64,000 bases of DNA from Gracilibacillus alcaliphilus (GTDB lineage Bacteria > Bacillota > Bacilli > Bacillales > Amphibacillaceae). Shown here piece by piece: positions 56,101 to 64,000 of the stretch. Location: the NCBI RefSeq assembly GCF_016909015.1, contig NZ_JAFBFA010000012.1:54539-118538 (forward strand), read 5' to 3'. A program made the position numbers and the translations under genes. Numbering within the stretch: the stretch's first letter is position 1; every line of letters begins with the position of its first letter. The notes beneath the pieces are model-generated. The model did no database searches, was not told the origin of the DNA, and saw only the letters and a program-made list of their open reading frames with translations.

Positions 56101-56186
56101 AATTGTTCTTGCATTAGCTTCAGACTGTCCGCTGAAGGACGTTCCCCTTCATATAGAAATTTCTCATCATAAAAAACAACTGTCAT
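53106..56186 (-). CDS. Large GH-A-clan glycoside hydrolase (beta-galactosidase-like), family uncertain
   Basis: A 1026-residue protein without signal peptide. The N-terminal 240 residues resemble a glutamine-amidotransferase-like fold (CLVYLHGRFFPKRLW, KALLHIGGFPFRTP). A beta domain follows (about 245-345), then a TIM barrel (about 355-700) with acid/base E497 in NWDLINEPSMFD and nucleophile candidate E662 in NLIQETGIMY. A GH42-like trimerisation-type domain (about 765-910, LIIVPSAHNFSNQARNQLVEYVMESGAVLLWTG) and a C-terminal beta domain end it. It follows the two permease genes by 27 bases and is probably the enzyme acting on their cargo. I cannot assign a CAZy family by eye. Confidence 0.75.
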   Translation of the reverse strand: MTVVFYDEKFLYEGERPSADSLKLMQEQFEVVDVKGLEQALLEGEIDCLVYLHGRFFPKRLWNTLLTYLGKGKALLHIGGFPFRTPVIEGEDGAWITERDQTAYHRQLNIHEILSVDAAAFASLEANDKLPFFQGKEDLFTIESVNNFILHATKSRDRPEENGSSGPMDLQIQPLLKGISREGRFTAAPAVLLDNTKGQFAGGRWLFINQPLTSRFWTADGVTALKEWAGVLSHGVTEFWLSPNYAVYEQGERPSITLQYEKITQALDRIDTQQIWQYQIKLIYNENVVWSTEGELQVTGEWDRIQIPVDSVVEKGQYQIECMLTSDYGEERTLEQGFWGNDQEFLQEGTYLEVKRDYFWKNGKPFPVVGQTYMTSDVARKFIFIPNPAVWDRDMADMKRAGINLIRTGLWTGWRHVMFEDGHPSEEVLRAIDAFILTAKKYQIEVTFNFFAFTPIAYEGVNPYLDPRSVKAQKRFIAALAARHRYTTNINWDLINEPSMFDPQRFFQGPRTANDRFEHQSFISWLKERHETIQSLQERWDMTPEELPSFELVEMPEQEQVNFDIQDMRQLKRGLPWLDYTLFTMDMHNRWARQLTETLRAMNPKQLVTVGQDEALTSQRPTPFFYEQAVDYTTVHSWWMMDQLVWDGIFTKTPNKPNLIQETGIMYVETPDNKAKRSEYELRNILERKYSYAFSTGGAGAVQWLWNTNFYMNNINESNIGALRADGSEKPEADVSYDFGSFIGQISDLFEERVLEEVVAIFPYSNDFSNRKFAFDATTKLTRVLAYEMNIPFRAMGEYQLEALPVQAPRLIIVPSAHNFSNQARNQLVEYVMESGAVLLWTGPIGLNEYWHHEQPLREELGDYRLANLLREEVLTIDEMEYPVSFGDRRIGELFKEETDETDLVEINLGKGKLIWCPLPIELNQRSDVLIAVYQKALQAAGTSDEIEWLQGGQYPGIYGRKLSFKAGSLYTFVSEYAMDTPIEIRDPASGKVYRFKLEKERSQLFATDKQGNVLASYRDQPIIAE

Positions 56187-56213
56187 GATTATACCTCCAA
56201 GCTTTTATTCGAA

Positions 56214-57086
56214 TTATCCTTTGACTGCACCTTGTGTCATCCCATTTACAATCTGTTTTTCCATTACCAAATAGAATAATATAGTTGGTATTAATACAAT
56301 TGTCAGGCCTGCCATCTGGCCGGTATAATTGGTCGCATACTGACCGGCGAAATTCGCCAACCCTAACGGCAGTGTACTTAAGGCATCATCATTGATCAAA
56401 ACCAAAGCAAAGGAAAATTCATTCCAATTATTGATAAAATTCAGAATAACCGCTGTCGCAATCGCAGGCCGGCTCATCGGCAAAATAATCGACCAAAAGA
56501 TTCGAAATACACCACAGCCATCCATAATTGCCGACTCCTCTATTTCTTTAGGGAAACTTTGCATAAAGCTGGTTAACAAAAAGATCGTAATCGACAGATT
56601 AAAGGCAATATACGGGAAAATTAATGCCAAATGAGTATTCAGAAAACCAATTTTCTGCATTAAAATAAACATAGGCACTAGTGTGGCATGGATAGGGACC
56701 AATAAACCAACCACAAAGAAACCATACAGGAGATTTCTCCCCTTAAATTGGAACCTAGATAAAAAATAAGAAGCTAGCGCCCCCACAAAAATACAAATCA
56801 CTAAAGCAACAATCCCAACCAATAAACTGTTAAAGAAATAGGTTCCGATATTGGCCGTAAACCATGCTTCCACATAGTTAGAAAAAATCCATTCTTTAGG
56901 TATGCCAAATGGATCAAAGGCAAACTCCTGGCCAGATTTGAAAGAGTTCATAATCATCCAAAAAATCGGATAGGCATTTACCACCGTAAATGCAATCAAC
57001 ACTAAATAAATCGTACTTTTTTTAAATATTTTACGCTTACGAGCTACTTTTGAATCATGTGCCACATTGACTTTATCCATATGCAT
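56214..57086 (-). CDS. Carbohydrate ABC transporter permease, MalG type
   Basis: A 290-residue membrane protein with an N-terminal basic tail, six segments, EAA loop EESAIMDGCGVFRIFWSIILP (about 185) and C-terminal KQIVNGMTQGAVKG. It overlaps the partner permease by one base. The hydrolase gene follows directly. Confidence 0.92.
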   Translation of the reverse strand: MHMDKVNVAHDSKVARKRKIFKKSTIYLVLIAFTVVNAYPIFWMIMNSFKSGQEFAFDPFGIPKEWIFSNYVEAWFTANIGTYFFNSLLVGIVALVICIFVGALASYFLSRFQFKGRNLLYGFFVVGLLVPIHATLVPMFILMQKIGFLNTHLALIFPYIAFNLSITIFLLTSFMQSFPKEIEESAIMDGCGVFRIFWSIILPMSRPAIATAVILNFINNWNEFSFALVLINDDALSTLPLGLANFAGQYATNYTGQMAGLTIVLIPTILFYLVMEKQIVNGMTQGAVKG

Positions 57087-57958
57087 TACCCCTCTTTCCG
57101 CTGCAGCAATTTAGTAGTGATTAAAATAATAGCAAGGCTGAAGACAAAGATCAGAACGGAAATAGCACTGCCGTATCCATAACGAAGTCCTTCAAATGTT
57201 TTGTTATACATATAAGTAGCCATTACCTCGGTTGAGTTAGCAGGACCGCCTGAAGTCATAACATAGATCAAGTCAAAAGTCTTCAAACTTCCACTAATAC
57301 ACAAAATAATGGAAATCAAAATAATATGACTAATCGACGGCAGGATAATATGGCGTGTCTTCTGCCACTCTGATGCTCCGTCCAAATCTGCTGCTTCTAA
57401 TATTTCACCCGGAACGGTCTGCAAAGCAGATAAGAAGATAATGAAATACAATCCGACAAACTGCCAGATAATCGTTAGACAGACAGCCACCATCGCCCAT
57501 GATGGATTCCCCAGCCAATTCTGCTGTAAAAACCCTAAACCAATACCTTCCAAGAAATTATTAAGTAAGCCATACTCTGAATTGTAGATCATTCGCCATG
57601 TAATCGATATAACGACTGTAGAAATAACGACAGGCATAAAACCAATTGTACGAAAGAATTTTGCACCTTTGATTTTTCGATTCAACAATAATGCTAGTAC
57701 TAGTGCAATCGGGATTTGCCCAAAAACAGATGCCAGCACCACTAATATATTATTGCGGACAGATACCCAGAATACTTTATCTTGGAAGGCTTCTTGAAAA
57801 TTGGCCAATCCAACAAACTGCATTTCAGAGAAGCCATTCCAAGACATAAATGAATAATAGAAAGATATAAAAATAGGCACAATACTGAAAATCAAATAAA
57901 TGGCTAATGCAGGAATAACACCAGCTGCAATAATCCACGGATTTTTTAATAGATGCAT
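57086..57958 (-). CDS. Carbohydrate ABC transporter permease, MalF/UgpA type
   Basis: A 290-residue membrane protein with six segments, LVGLANFQEAF-like loop near residue 50, EAA loop LEAADLDGASEWQKTRHIILP (about 195) and FDLIYVMTSGGPANSTEVMATYMY (about 240). First permease of the fourth importer; the cognate binding protein is at 61589-62890, beyond the two-component genes. Confidence 0.92.
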   Translation of the reverse strand: MHLLKNPWIIAAGVIPALAIYLIFSIVPIFISFYYSFMSWNGFSEMQFVGLANFQEAFQDKVFWVSVRNNILVVLASVFGQIPIALVLALLLNRKIKGAKFFRTIGFMPVVISTVVISITWRMIYNSEYGLLNNFLEGIGLGFLQQNWLGNPSWAMVAVCLTIIWQFVGLYFIIFLSALQTVPGEILEAADLDGASEWQKTRHIILPSISHIILISIILCISGSLKTFDLIYVMTSGGPANSTEVMATYMYNKTFEGLRYGYGSAISVLIFVFSLAIILITTKLLQRKEG

Positions 57959-58042
57959 GTAATCACTCCTTTTAATAAGAATCTGTACCTTATTATAAAA
58001 GGGCTTACATTTATCTGAAATCCTATAAAATTAATATAATAT

Positions 58043-59563
58043 CTACTTTTTTATGGAATGGAGCTTGCGATACTGTGTTGGTGTAACATCCGTATGATTC
58101 TTGAACACCTGAACAAAATATTTATACTCTCGATAGCCTACATATTCTGCAATTTCAAATACCTTGTTGGAGGTATCTACTAGTAATTCCTTCGCCTTAT
58201 CTATCCGGATCCGATTAAGATATTCTGAATAACTATAGCCGGTTTGCTGCCGGAATAGCATACTAAAATAATTAGGGGTAATATAGTGGTCTGCGGCCAC
58301 TTCGGCAGCTTTAATGTCCTTTTGATAATTGCTATGCATATATTCCTGCACCTGCCGAATAATCCAGTGGTGCTGATTAGTAGTAGCCAGACACGCAATC
58401 AATTGTTTCAAATCCTCCAGAAACAATTCTTCTAACAACCTATCATTATTGTATATTCTTGTATCCAATTTCTGACTAAAAAACAATTCTGCTGCTGCAA
58501 ACAGCTTAGCTTGTACCTTATTGATCATAGTGTCCTCGATATCTTTTAGTTCCGATACAATTTCATCCAGAGTCGATCCATTTGCTCTTAAAGCCCCCAT
58601 CAGCTGATGTACTTCTCTCGCTAACCCCTGTGATTCCTGCCGCAAGACCATCTCAATGATCGAATGATTGACTTCTGTACTGTCGCTAGAAAAGTTTTCT
58701 TCTGCTTTAGACCAGCCTATTCGTGTGGTACCAGTACCCCGATGGCGTATCAAGCATTCGTTCATCGTCTGATAGAGTAAATGAATCTGCTTAACATCCT
58801 CTGATACAGGAGCTGCAACGGTCAGTATATTATGCCCATATGATTCAACTAATTCATCCATCAATAGCTCTAGCTCTGTTTGCTTTAATAATTGATTTTG
58901 GGTATAAAGAAATAAGATCAATTGATTTTCATGTATCTCCAGCCATAAAGCTGAAAAATCATGTCGGTTAATCAGCCTTTCTGCTTTATTAAGTTCTAAA
59001 GGATGCTTAGTCAGCTTTCCATCCACCAAGTTACTATAGTCTTTCTTTTCCACAGCAATCATACAATATTCAGACACTAAATCTGCTAACTGCTCCTCTG
59101 TAGTGCTCGGTGGCACTTGAAAAATTTGTTCAGATAAATACTGCTTAATGATCGATTGAGATTTACTTTCCTGCTCCACCTTGTGATTGACAATATCTTT
59201 TTTCACCTTTTTTACAAGATTCAATAATTCTTCAATATTAACAGGTTTCAATAAATAGTCCTGCACTCCTATCCGCATTGCCTCGCGTGCATATTCAAAC
59301 TCATCATAACCACTGATCATAATAATTTGGGTCTCCGGGAAATCCTGTACTACTTTTTTCGATAAATCAATTCCATCCATTTCTGGCATATAAACATCTG
59401 TAATCAAAATATCTACTGCAGTACGGCTCAGCATCTCAAAGGCTTCTAGACCGTTCTGTGCTGTTCCTACAACTTCTACCTCCAGTTCCTCCCAAGGAAG
59501 TGTGTTAGCAAGCCCTTGAGTAATTAATGGTTCATCATCTGCTATTACTATTCTGCACACCAT
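58043..59563 (-). CDS. Response regulator with AraC-type DNA-binding domain, YesN type (full length)
   Basis: A 506-residue regulator with receiver domain (1-125; D56 in ILITDVYMPEMDG, Lys in YLLKPVN), a long linker domain (about 130-395) and a C-terminal AraC domain (about 405-503; IKAAEVAADHYITPNYFSMLFRQQTG and VGYREYKYFVQVFKNHTDVTPTQYRK). GGAGAGGAG seven bases before this ATG selects it, although the frame is open 22 codons further. It overlaps the end of the kinase gene by 29 bases. It probably controls the importer and hydrolase genes downstream and the binding-protein gene upstream. Confidence 0.92.
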   Translation of the reverse strand: MVCRIVIADDEPLITQGLANTLPWEELEVEVVGTAQNGLEAFEMLSRTAVDILITDVYMPEMDGIDLSKKVVQDFPETQIIMISGYDEFEYAREAMRIGVQDYLLKPVNIEELLNLVKKVKKDIVNHKVEQESKSQSIIKQYLSEQIFQVPPSTTEEQLADLVSEYCMIAVEKKDYSNLVDGKLTKHPLELNKAERLINRHDFSALWLEIHENQLILFLYTQNQLLKQTELELLMDELVESYGHNILTVAAPVSEDVKQIHLLYQTMNECLIRHRGTGTTRIGWSKAEENFSSDSTEVNHSIIEMVLRQESQGLAREVHQLMGALRANGSTLDEIVSELKDIEDTMINKVQAKLFAAAELFFSQKLDTRIYNNDRLLEELFLEDLKQLIACLATTNQHHWIIRQVQEYMHSNYQKDIKAAEVAADHYITPNYFSMLFRQQTGYSYSEYLNRIRIDKAKELLVDTSNKVFEIAEYVGYREYKYFVQVFKNHTDVTPTQYRKLHSIKK

Positions 59564-61346
59564 CGTAAGACTCCTCTCCTTTCCATACCTGCTGCCAAAC
59601 TTGCTCATTGTCCATCCATGGAAGCACAATCCTAATCTGTGCTCCTTTTACAGGTTCATCGATTTCAATGCCATATCCTTGCCCAAAAGCATTCACTATT
59701 CGATCATGTACGTTCTTTAATGCAAAACTCTCTGTCTTTCCAGCTATTTTTTCTCCTTTTACTAAACGCTGGGCCTGTTTCACATCCAGCCCTACTCCAT
59801 TATCCAGGACTTCTAACAGTAGACGGTCTGCTTGCCGATAGGCACGTATAATTATCACTTTCTTAACCTGTGTCGAAGAAAAGCCGTGCTTAAAGCTATT
59901 TTCTACAAGCGGTTCCACGATCAATTTCATGACAATACCGTCATCTATCCCTGCCTCTTTAAACAGATAGTATTGAAAACTTTCTCCCAGCCGTTTCCGC
60001 TGCAACTCCATATAACTTTGGACATATTTCAGTTCACTGCTTAGTGGTATCCAAACCTTTCCTTGGCTGAGCGTAATCCGAAACAAGTTGGCCAAATCTT
60101 CAATACTTTTACTTGTTTCCGGAGCTTTTTCGATTCGCGCTGTCCATCGTATCATATCAAGCGTATTATAGAGAAAATGTGGATTAATTTGACTTTGTAA
60201 TGCTTTTAATTCTGAATGCTTGTTTTGCAGCTCTAATTTATACTTGGTATCGATTAGTAGCTGGATTCTTTCTACCATCGCATTAAAGCGAAAACCAAGT
60301 TGTCCGACTTCATCATTCGAACGTACAGGCACCCTAGCTTTAAAATCTCCTCGCTCTACCCGCTTCGTTTCTCTTGTAAGCTCTAACAAAGGTCTTACCA
60401 CAAAGAAAATAAACCCTGCAAAAGTTAACAACCCCATCAAGATTGCAATCACTATCATATACCCAAAACTGGTGCGTATCCCGCCCATTTCAGACAAGAT
60501 ATATGCCTCACTGACCACAGATACAATATATAAATCGAGTGTATCTATATATCGAGATACTGCGTAATAATTTTCTTCATGTGAGGTGAATTGGAAGCTT
60601 TCTCCGTCATTCTTTATATTATCCATCAATTCTTCATATTCAAATAATTCACCATTCCTTGAACCAATCACATCACCTTTTTTCTCATGAATAAAAAAGG
60701 CTTGGTGCTGTTGATTGACGAAGCCCGTTGATACGTGTTGAAATAATGTCTCTTGGTCTAATCGGAATTTAACCAGTCCAATAGGATCTGTTATATCATA
60801 TAGATGATTTATCGTACGATACAAAGTAATCACTGTTTCCTCTTCATTTTTTCGAATGTTGTACAGGGAATAGGGTTCACTCCAAAGTATATTACCTTTT
60901 AACTCAGAAGCATGTACCTCCCACGCCGATTCATCTGCATCAACAATTTCCCCTGCCGAGAGTACTTGATCATTCTGTCCCTTAATTTGAACAGAGTGAA
61001 AGTAATCCTTCTCTGATTGATGAAAAACGAAAAAACCATTCAAATTACTGCGTAAGCGATTTAACACTGTATAGTCACTACTGGTGATAGCTGGATGTGT
61101 CATAAAATCCCGAAATTCATTACTATATATAATATACCTTGAAATTTCTTCGACTTCTTCAATTACATCTGTTAACTTCGCTTCCATATTGTTTAGGTTC
61201 CACTGAGTCGTGTTCATTACCTGTTGTTTGACAATATTATTAGACTGGTAAATAACGATAGAACCAATCAAACTACTTGGAATGGTAACCAATAATAAGA
61301 AAATGATAATAGACTTCCATTTCAAACTATTCCGAATGAGTTGCAT
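59535..61346 (-). CDS. Sensor histidine kinase, YesM type
   Basis: A 603-residue membrane kinase: membrane segment about 12-32, extracellular Cache-like sensor (about 35-285), second segment (about 292-315), HAMP domain (RPLLELTRETKRVERGDFKARV) and kinase core with phospho-accepting His in SQINPHFLYNTLDMIRW (about 389), N box VEPLVENSFKHG and G box DNGVGL. Partner of the overlapping response regulator gene. Confidence 0.93.
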   Translation of the reverse strand: MQLIRNSLKWKSIIIFLLLVTIPSSLIGSIVIYQSNNIVKQQVMNTTQWNLNNMEAKLTDVIEEVEEISRYIIYSNEFRDFMTHPAITSSDYTVLNRLRSNLNGFFVFHQSEKDYFHSVQIKGQNDQVLSAGEIVDADESAWEVHASELKGNILWSEPYSLYNIRKNEEETVITLYRTINHLYDITDPIGLVKFRLDQETLFQHVSTGFVNQQHQAFFIHEKKGDVIGSRNGELFEYEELMDNIKNDGESFQFTSHEENYYAVSRYIDTLDLYIVSVVSEAYILSEMGGIRTSFGYMIVIAILMGLLTFAGFIFFVVRPLLELTRETKRVERGDFKARVPVRSNDEVGQLGFRFNAMVERIQLLIDTKYKLELQNKHSELKALQSQINPHFLYNTLDMIRWTARIEKAPETSKSIEDLANLFRITLSQGKVWIPLSSELKYVQSYMELQRKRLGESFQYYLFKEAGIDDGIVMKLIVEPLVENSFKHGFSSTQVKKVIIIRAYRQADRLLLEVLDNGVGLDVKQAQRLVKGEKIAGKTESFALKNVHDRIVNAFGQGYGIEIDEPVKGAQIRIVLPWMDNEQVWQQVWKGEESYDGVQNSNSR

Positions 61347-61543
61347 AGTAGTTCTACTCCTAATCTAAAACATAATAATAAATCGAGACGTCCCCATTGC
61401 AAATTAATGATTAGCGACACTTATCAGAGCGTTAGCGTCTATAAGCCCTTTCCGTTTTAAGATGCAAAATAACGGACAGTTACAGCGGGATAAATAAAGT
61501 GTAGCATACAAGCCCCTATCTTCATTCATTCGGAATAATAAAA
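61347..61543. other. Gap between kinase and binding-protein genes
   Basis: No supported gene. It has a short GC-richer patch (about 61413-61510) with GCGACACTTATCAGAGCGTTAGCG, partly similar to GCGAAACTTATCAAGATGTTAGCC near 5450. This may be a degraded dispersed repeat; the kinase promoter should lie here. Confidence 0.3.
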
Positions 61544-61569
61544 TAGAGCATCTTGAACAAGACACTCTA
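61544..61569 (-). terminator. Terminator after the fourth binding-protein gene
   Basis: TAGAGTGTCTTG and CAAGATGCTCTA pair fully (two G-U) around a short loop, with a TTTTATTATT tail on the minus strand. Confidence 0.85.
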
Positions 61570-61588
61570 CTTTTTCTATGCATACTAT

Positions 61589-62890
61589 TTATTGTTCACT
61601 CTCTGCTACCCGCTGTATATTAGCGGCTGCTTCTTCTGGTGTAGAGCCTCCAACTGTAATAGATTGCAGCTCATTCTCCAACTGATCATTAACAGCCGGT
61701 GATAATGCTGCATCATATACTGGCGCTGGATCAGAGTCAGCAATTACTTGCAACATTTCTTCTGTGATTGGATTTATATCCGCCCCCTCTGGGAGTTCAA
61801 GATTGGCAATGATCGGACGACCAGCTTCCATTAAGTTTTGCCATAATTCTTCATTATAGACATATTGTAGGAAGGTATGTGCCGCCTCTAGTTCCTCTCC
61901 CTCTAATTCACTATTAATCGCATGACCTGTACCTGCTACAGTAGAAATGGTATTAGAATCATTTAAAGGAATGGAAGCTACTCCAATATTCTTATCTTCT
62001 GGCATATTTTCCAGAATCGAAGCAATTCCCCAGTTCCCATCAAACACCATCGCTGTCCTTCCCTGAAGAAAATAATCAATCATCTGAGTACTGTCAATCG
62101 TATTTAAGTCCTCATTGAATGCATTGTTAGTAATCAACTCTTCTATTATTTCCAATGATTGGACAAAATCATCATCTGTAAAAGCTCTTTCCCCATTGGC
62201 TACTCCTTCCAAAAAATCGTTTCCTGTAAAACGATCTGCAATCGTGGAAATATATACTGATTGCAATACCCAGCCATCCGCATTTCCTAATGCAATCGGT
62301 GTGATGTCATCTGCATTTAAATCATTCACTAAATTCAAAAACTCATCATAAGTCTGTGGGAATTCATCATAGCCTGCATCAGCTAGCATATCTTTGTCAT
62401 AAAAAATCATATGGGTTGGATTGGTATTAGCTGGTACAGCATATACATGATCATCAACAGAGAAATCTTGAAAATCCTCTTCATCCAGTAGACCAGTTTC
62501 TTCTGTCCAATAGTTGGTTATATCATCGATCGGCTGCACAACGCCTCCCTCTACTAATGGCTCTAATTCAGCCCCTGGCCATACTTGAAAAATGTCAGGC
62601 AGCTGTCCACCAGCGGCTTGTGTATTTAGTCTTGTACGGTAATCAGCATGTGGCGTTGTATTCACCTGAAGATCGATCTCTGGATGCTCCTCATTAAATT
62701 TATCTACAACATCCATAAACACTTGAAAATCTGCTCGACCAATATCTTCTGCTCTCCAAAATTCTAGTGTGACAACATCATCACCTTGATCAGATGATCC
62801 ACTTTCTTCACTGCCGCCATTAGAACAAGCAGCAAGTACTGCTAATAATCCGATCATGCCAAATAATACAAAATGATTCCATTTTTTCAT
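61589..62890 (-). CDS. Sugar ABC transporter substrate-binding lipoprotein
   Basis: A 433-residue family 1 binding protein with lipobox LLAVLAAC (Cys about 22), Gly/Ser/Asp linker and VTLEFWRAEDIGRADFQVFMDVVDKFNEEHPEIDLQVNTTPHADYRTRLNTQAAGGQLPDIFQVW at the mature N-terminus. C-terminal VGGSTPEEAAANIQRV is typical. It has its own promoter with a cre site and its own terminator, unlike the other binding-protein genes here. It should serve the permeases at 56214-57958. Confidence 0.92.
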   Translation of the reverse strand: MKKWNHFVLFGMIGLLAVLAACSNGGSEESGSSDQGDDVVTLEFWRAEDIGRADFQVFMDVVDKFNEEHPEIDLQVNTTPHADYRTRLNTQAAGGQLPDIFQVWPGAELEPLVEGGVVQPIDDITNYWTEETGLLDEEDFQDFSVDDHVYAVPANTNPTHMIFYDKDMLADAGYDEFPQTYDEFLNLVNDLNADDITPIALGNADGWVLQSVYISTIADRFTGNDFLEGVANGERAFTDDDFVQSLEIIEELITNNAFNEDLNTIDSTQMIDYFLQGRTAMVFDGNWGIASILENMPEDKNIGVASIPLNDSNTISTVAGTGHAINSELEGEELEAAHTFLQYVYNEELWQNLMEAGRPIIANLELPEGADINPITEEMLQVIADSDPAPVYDAALSPAVNDQLENELQSITVGGSTPEEAAANIQRVAESEQ

Positions 62891-63171
62891 TTTACCATCA
62901 ACACCCCTTTAATTAATGTTATCGCTTTCAATACGGATTATCTCATAAGCATAACATCTTAAAAATACGACAAAATTAAAATAATATCCAAAAAATTAAT
63001 TATATTGGGCGAGATGATATATTCATTCCATCAAGATTCGTATCAATGTGTGTTTAAAAAATAACAAAAGGGATGGTCAACTAAAATCACAATGTCTTGG
63101 AATGTGGTTACTATCCCCGTGCAATACATGCTGCAGCATTAGCAAATTATCTGTGTTGACATGTTCTGCAA
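62891..63171 (-). promoter_or_regulatory. Upstream region of the fourth binding-protein gene with cre site
   Basis: TGTTATCGCTTTCA (62917-62930) matches the cre consensus on the minus strand at all positions and lies 26 bases before the start codon. The rest is AT-rich with no supported gene. Confidence 0.6.
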
Positions 63172-63209
63172 TAAAAATACCCTGCATCGCAAATGAATGC
63201 ATGTGCAGG
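63172..63209 (-). terminator. Terminator after the GH31 gene
   Basis: CCTGCA and TGCAGG arms (with internal ATGCAT pairing) followed on the minus strand by GTATTTTTATT. It starts nine bases after the stop codon. Confidence 0.75.
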
Positions 63210-63217
63210 ATATCTAC

Positions 63218-64000
63218 TTAACCTTCCACTCTAACAAAGTTCTTTCCTTCTTCAATAGTTACGGTCTGATTACCGACAATTTCCACCTTGTATGTCCCTT
63301 TTACACCGTTTGTTTCTACTTGATAATGGTCACGGTTGTGGGTCACCGTAATCTTTCCTGTTTCTTTCCCTGTTTGATCATACAATACTCGCGAACTTTG
63401 CTGTCCTTCCGCTAAAGTATACACCTTAAATGTGATTTGTTCCATATAGTCATAAACTGGTTGTCTAGTTTCAGCTCCTAACGGTAAAATCGTCTGCTCT
63501 TTGACATAGAGCGGCAGGCTGAAATAATCGTAAGAGGCCTGCACCCATCTGCCGCCGGTCAGCTCTTCTCCGCTGAATAAATGTGTCCATCTGCCCGCTG
63601 GGAGATAAAAGGATCCCTGCCCGTCTTCTCGGAAGATCGGAGCGACCAATAAGGCGTCCCCCAGCATATACTGCCGATCCAACAGCTGACAAATCGGATC
63701 CTCTGGAAATTCCAACCACATCGACCGCATCACCGGCACACCAGTCTGACTGTTTTCCACTGCCTGGCCATACAAATAGGGCATCAGCTGGTTTTTCCAT
63801 TCGGTAAAATGACGCGCTACCTCGACTGCTTCTTCATCGAACTGCCACGGCACCCGGTAGGAGGAACTGCCGTGGAAACGGCTGTGACTGGACAACAATC
63901 CAAAGGCCGTCCAGCGCTTAAATACATCCGGGGTGGCCGTATTTTCAAAACCGCCGATATCATGGCTCCAATAGCCAAAACCAGAAGTAGTTAACGATAA
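63218..64000 (-). CDS. Alpha-glucosidase/alpha-xylosidase, GH31 family (C-terminal part)
   Basis: The frame is open from the window edge to the stop at 63218, giving the last 260 residues. Near its start GYWSHDIGGFENT contains the acid/base Asp known from YicI-type GH31 enzymes. FGLLSSHSRFHGSSSYRVPW, DRQYMLGDALLVAPIFREDG (the conserved LGDxLLVAP) and the C-terminal beta domains (LPAGRWTHLFSGEELTGGRWVQ) follow. The SHSRFHGSSSYR stretch favours alpha-xylosidase over alpha-glucosidase. The nucleophile Asp lies outside the window. Fits a xyloglucan-like substrate together with the fucosidases (inference). Confidence 0.88.
   Translation of the reverse strand, partial: LSLTTSGFGYWSHDIGGFENTATPDVFKRWTAFGLLSSHSRFHGSSSYRVPWQFDEEAVEVARHFTEWKNQLMPYLYGQAVENSQTGVPVMRSMWLEFPEDPICQLLDRQYMLGDALLVAPIFREDGQGSFYLPAGRWTHLFSGEELTGGRWVQASYDYFSLPLYVKEQTILPLGAETRQPVYDYMEQITFKVYTLAEGQQSSRVLYDQTGKETGKITVTHNRDHYQVETNGVKGTYKVEIVGNQTVTIEEGKNFVRVEG

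Overview
The window looks like the chromosome of a low-GC, Gram-positive member of the Bacillaceae, probably a halotolerant, plant- or polysaccharide-associated one (Gracilibacillus or Amphibacillus-like; this is inference). The support is AT-rich intergenic DNA, strong GGAGG ribosome sites, an S-box (SAM-I) leader with an intrinsic terminator, CcpA-type cre sites, YesM/YesN-type two-component systems and lipoprotein solute-binding proteins. No tRNA, rRNA, CRISPR array or phage module was seen.

Layout. 1-1.1 kb: the end of an iron-complex ABC transporter (ATPase tail, then binding protein). 1.1-8.2 kb: a sugar importer (permease, permease, binding protein, YesL) divergent from a YesN/YesM pair. 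8.4-14.6 kb: a second importer behind a DeoR-type repressor and an unusual phosphofructokinase, divergent from a class II ketose-bisphosphate aldolase, with TTATCAT-type repeats between them. 14.7-21.3 kb: a minus-strand operon of thiolase, acetoacetyl-CoA synthetase, SCP2-type thiolase, zinc-ribbon OB-fold protein, a 27-residue membrane protein missed by ordinary gene calling, and a Na+:solute symporter. A convincing SAM-I riboswitch lies directly in front of it. 21.4-23.2 kb: a frameshifted yidC, a small unknown membrane protein and a GNAT acetyltransferase.

23.5-48.2 kb is a large L-fucoside region: two GH95 and two GH29 alpha-L-fucosidases, L-fucose mutarotase, a fuconolactonase-like amidohydrolase, an aldo/keto reductase of the L-fucose/L-galactose dehydrogenase type, a GH43 enzyme, a third importer with an LplR-like membrane AraC regulator, and a separate esterase/dehydrogenase/isomerase operon. 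A C-terminal remnant of a second binding protein sits against one GH95 gene, evidence of rearrangement or duplication. 48.6-53 kb: AraC regulators and an arabinoside set (GH43, GH51). 53.1-62.9 kb: a fourth importer, its two-component system and a 1026-residue GH-A-clan hydrolase. The window ends inside a GH31 alpha-xylosidase-like gene.

How it works together: oligosaccharides from plant or algal polymers are imported by four CUT1-type transporters, none with its own ATPase, so a shared MsmX-like ATPase elsewhere is implied. Imported glycosides are cut by cytoplasmic-looking hydrolases. Control is by local two-component and AraC regulators plus probable CcpA repression. Three copies of a MITE-like repeat with TGTTCAAAAAGT ends are scattered at 1.1, 23.2 and 50.4 kb, each against the end or the start of a gene.
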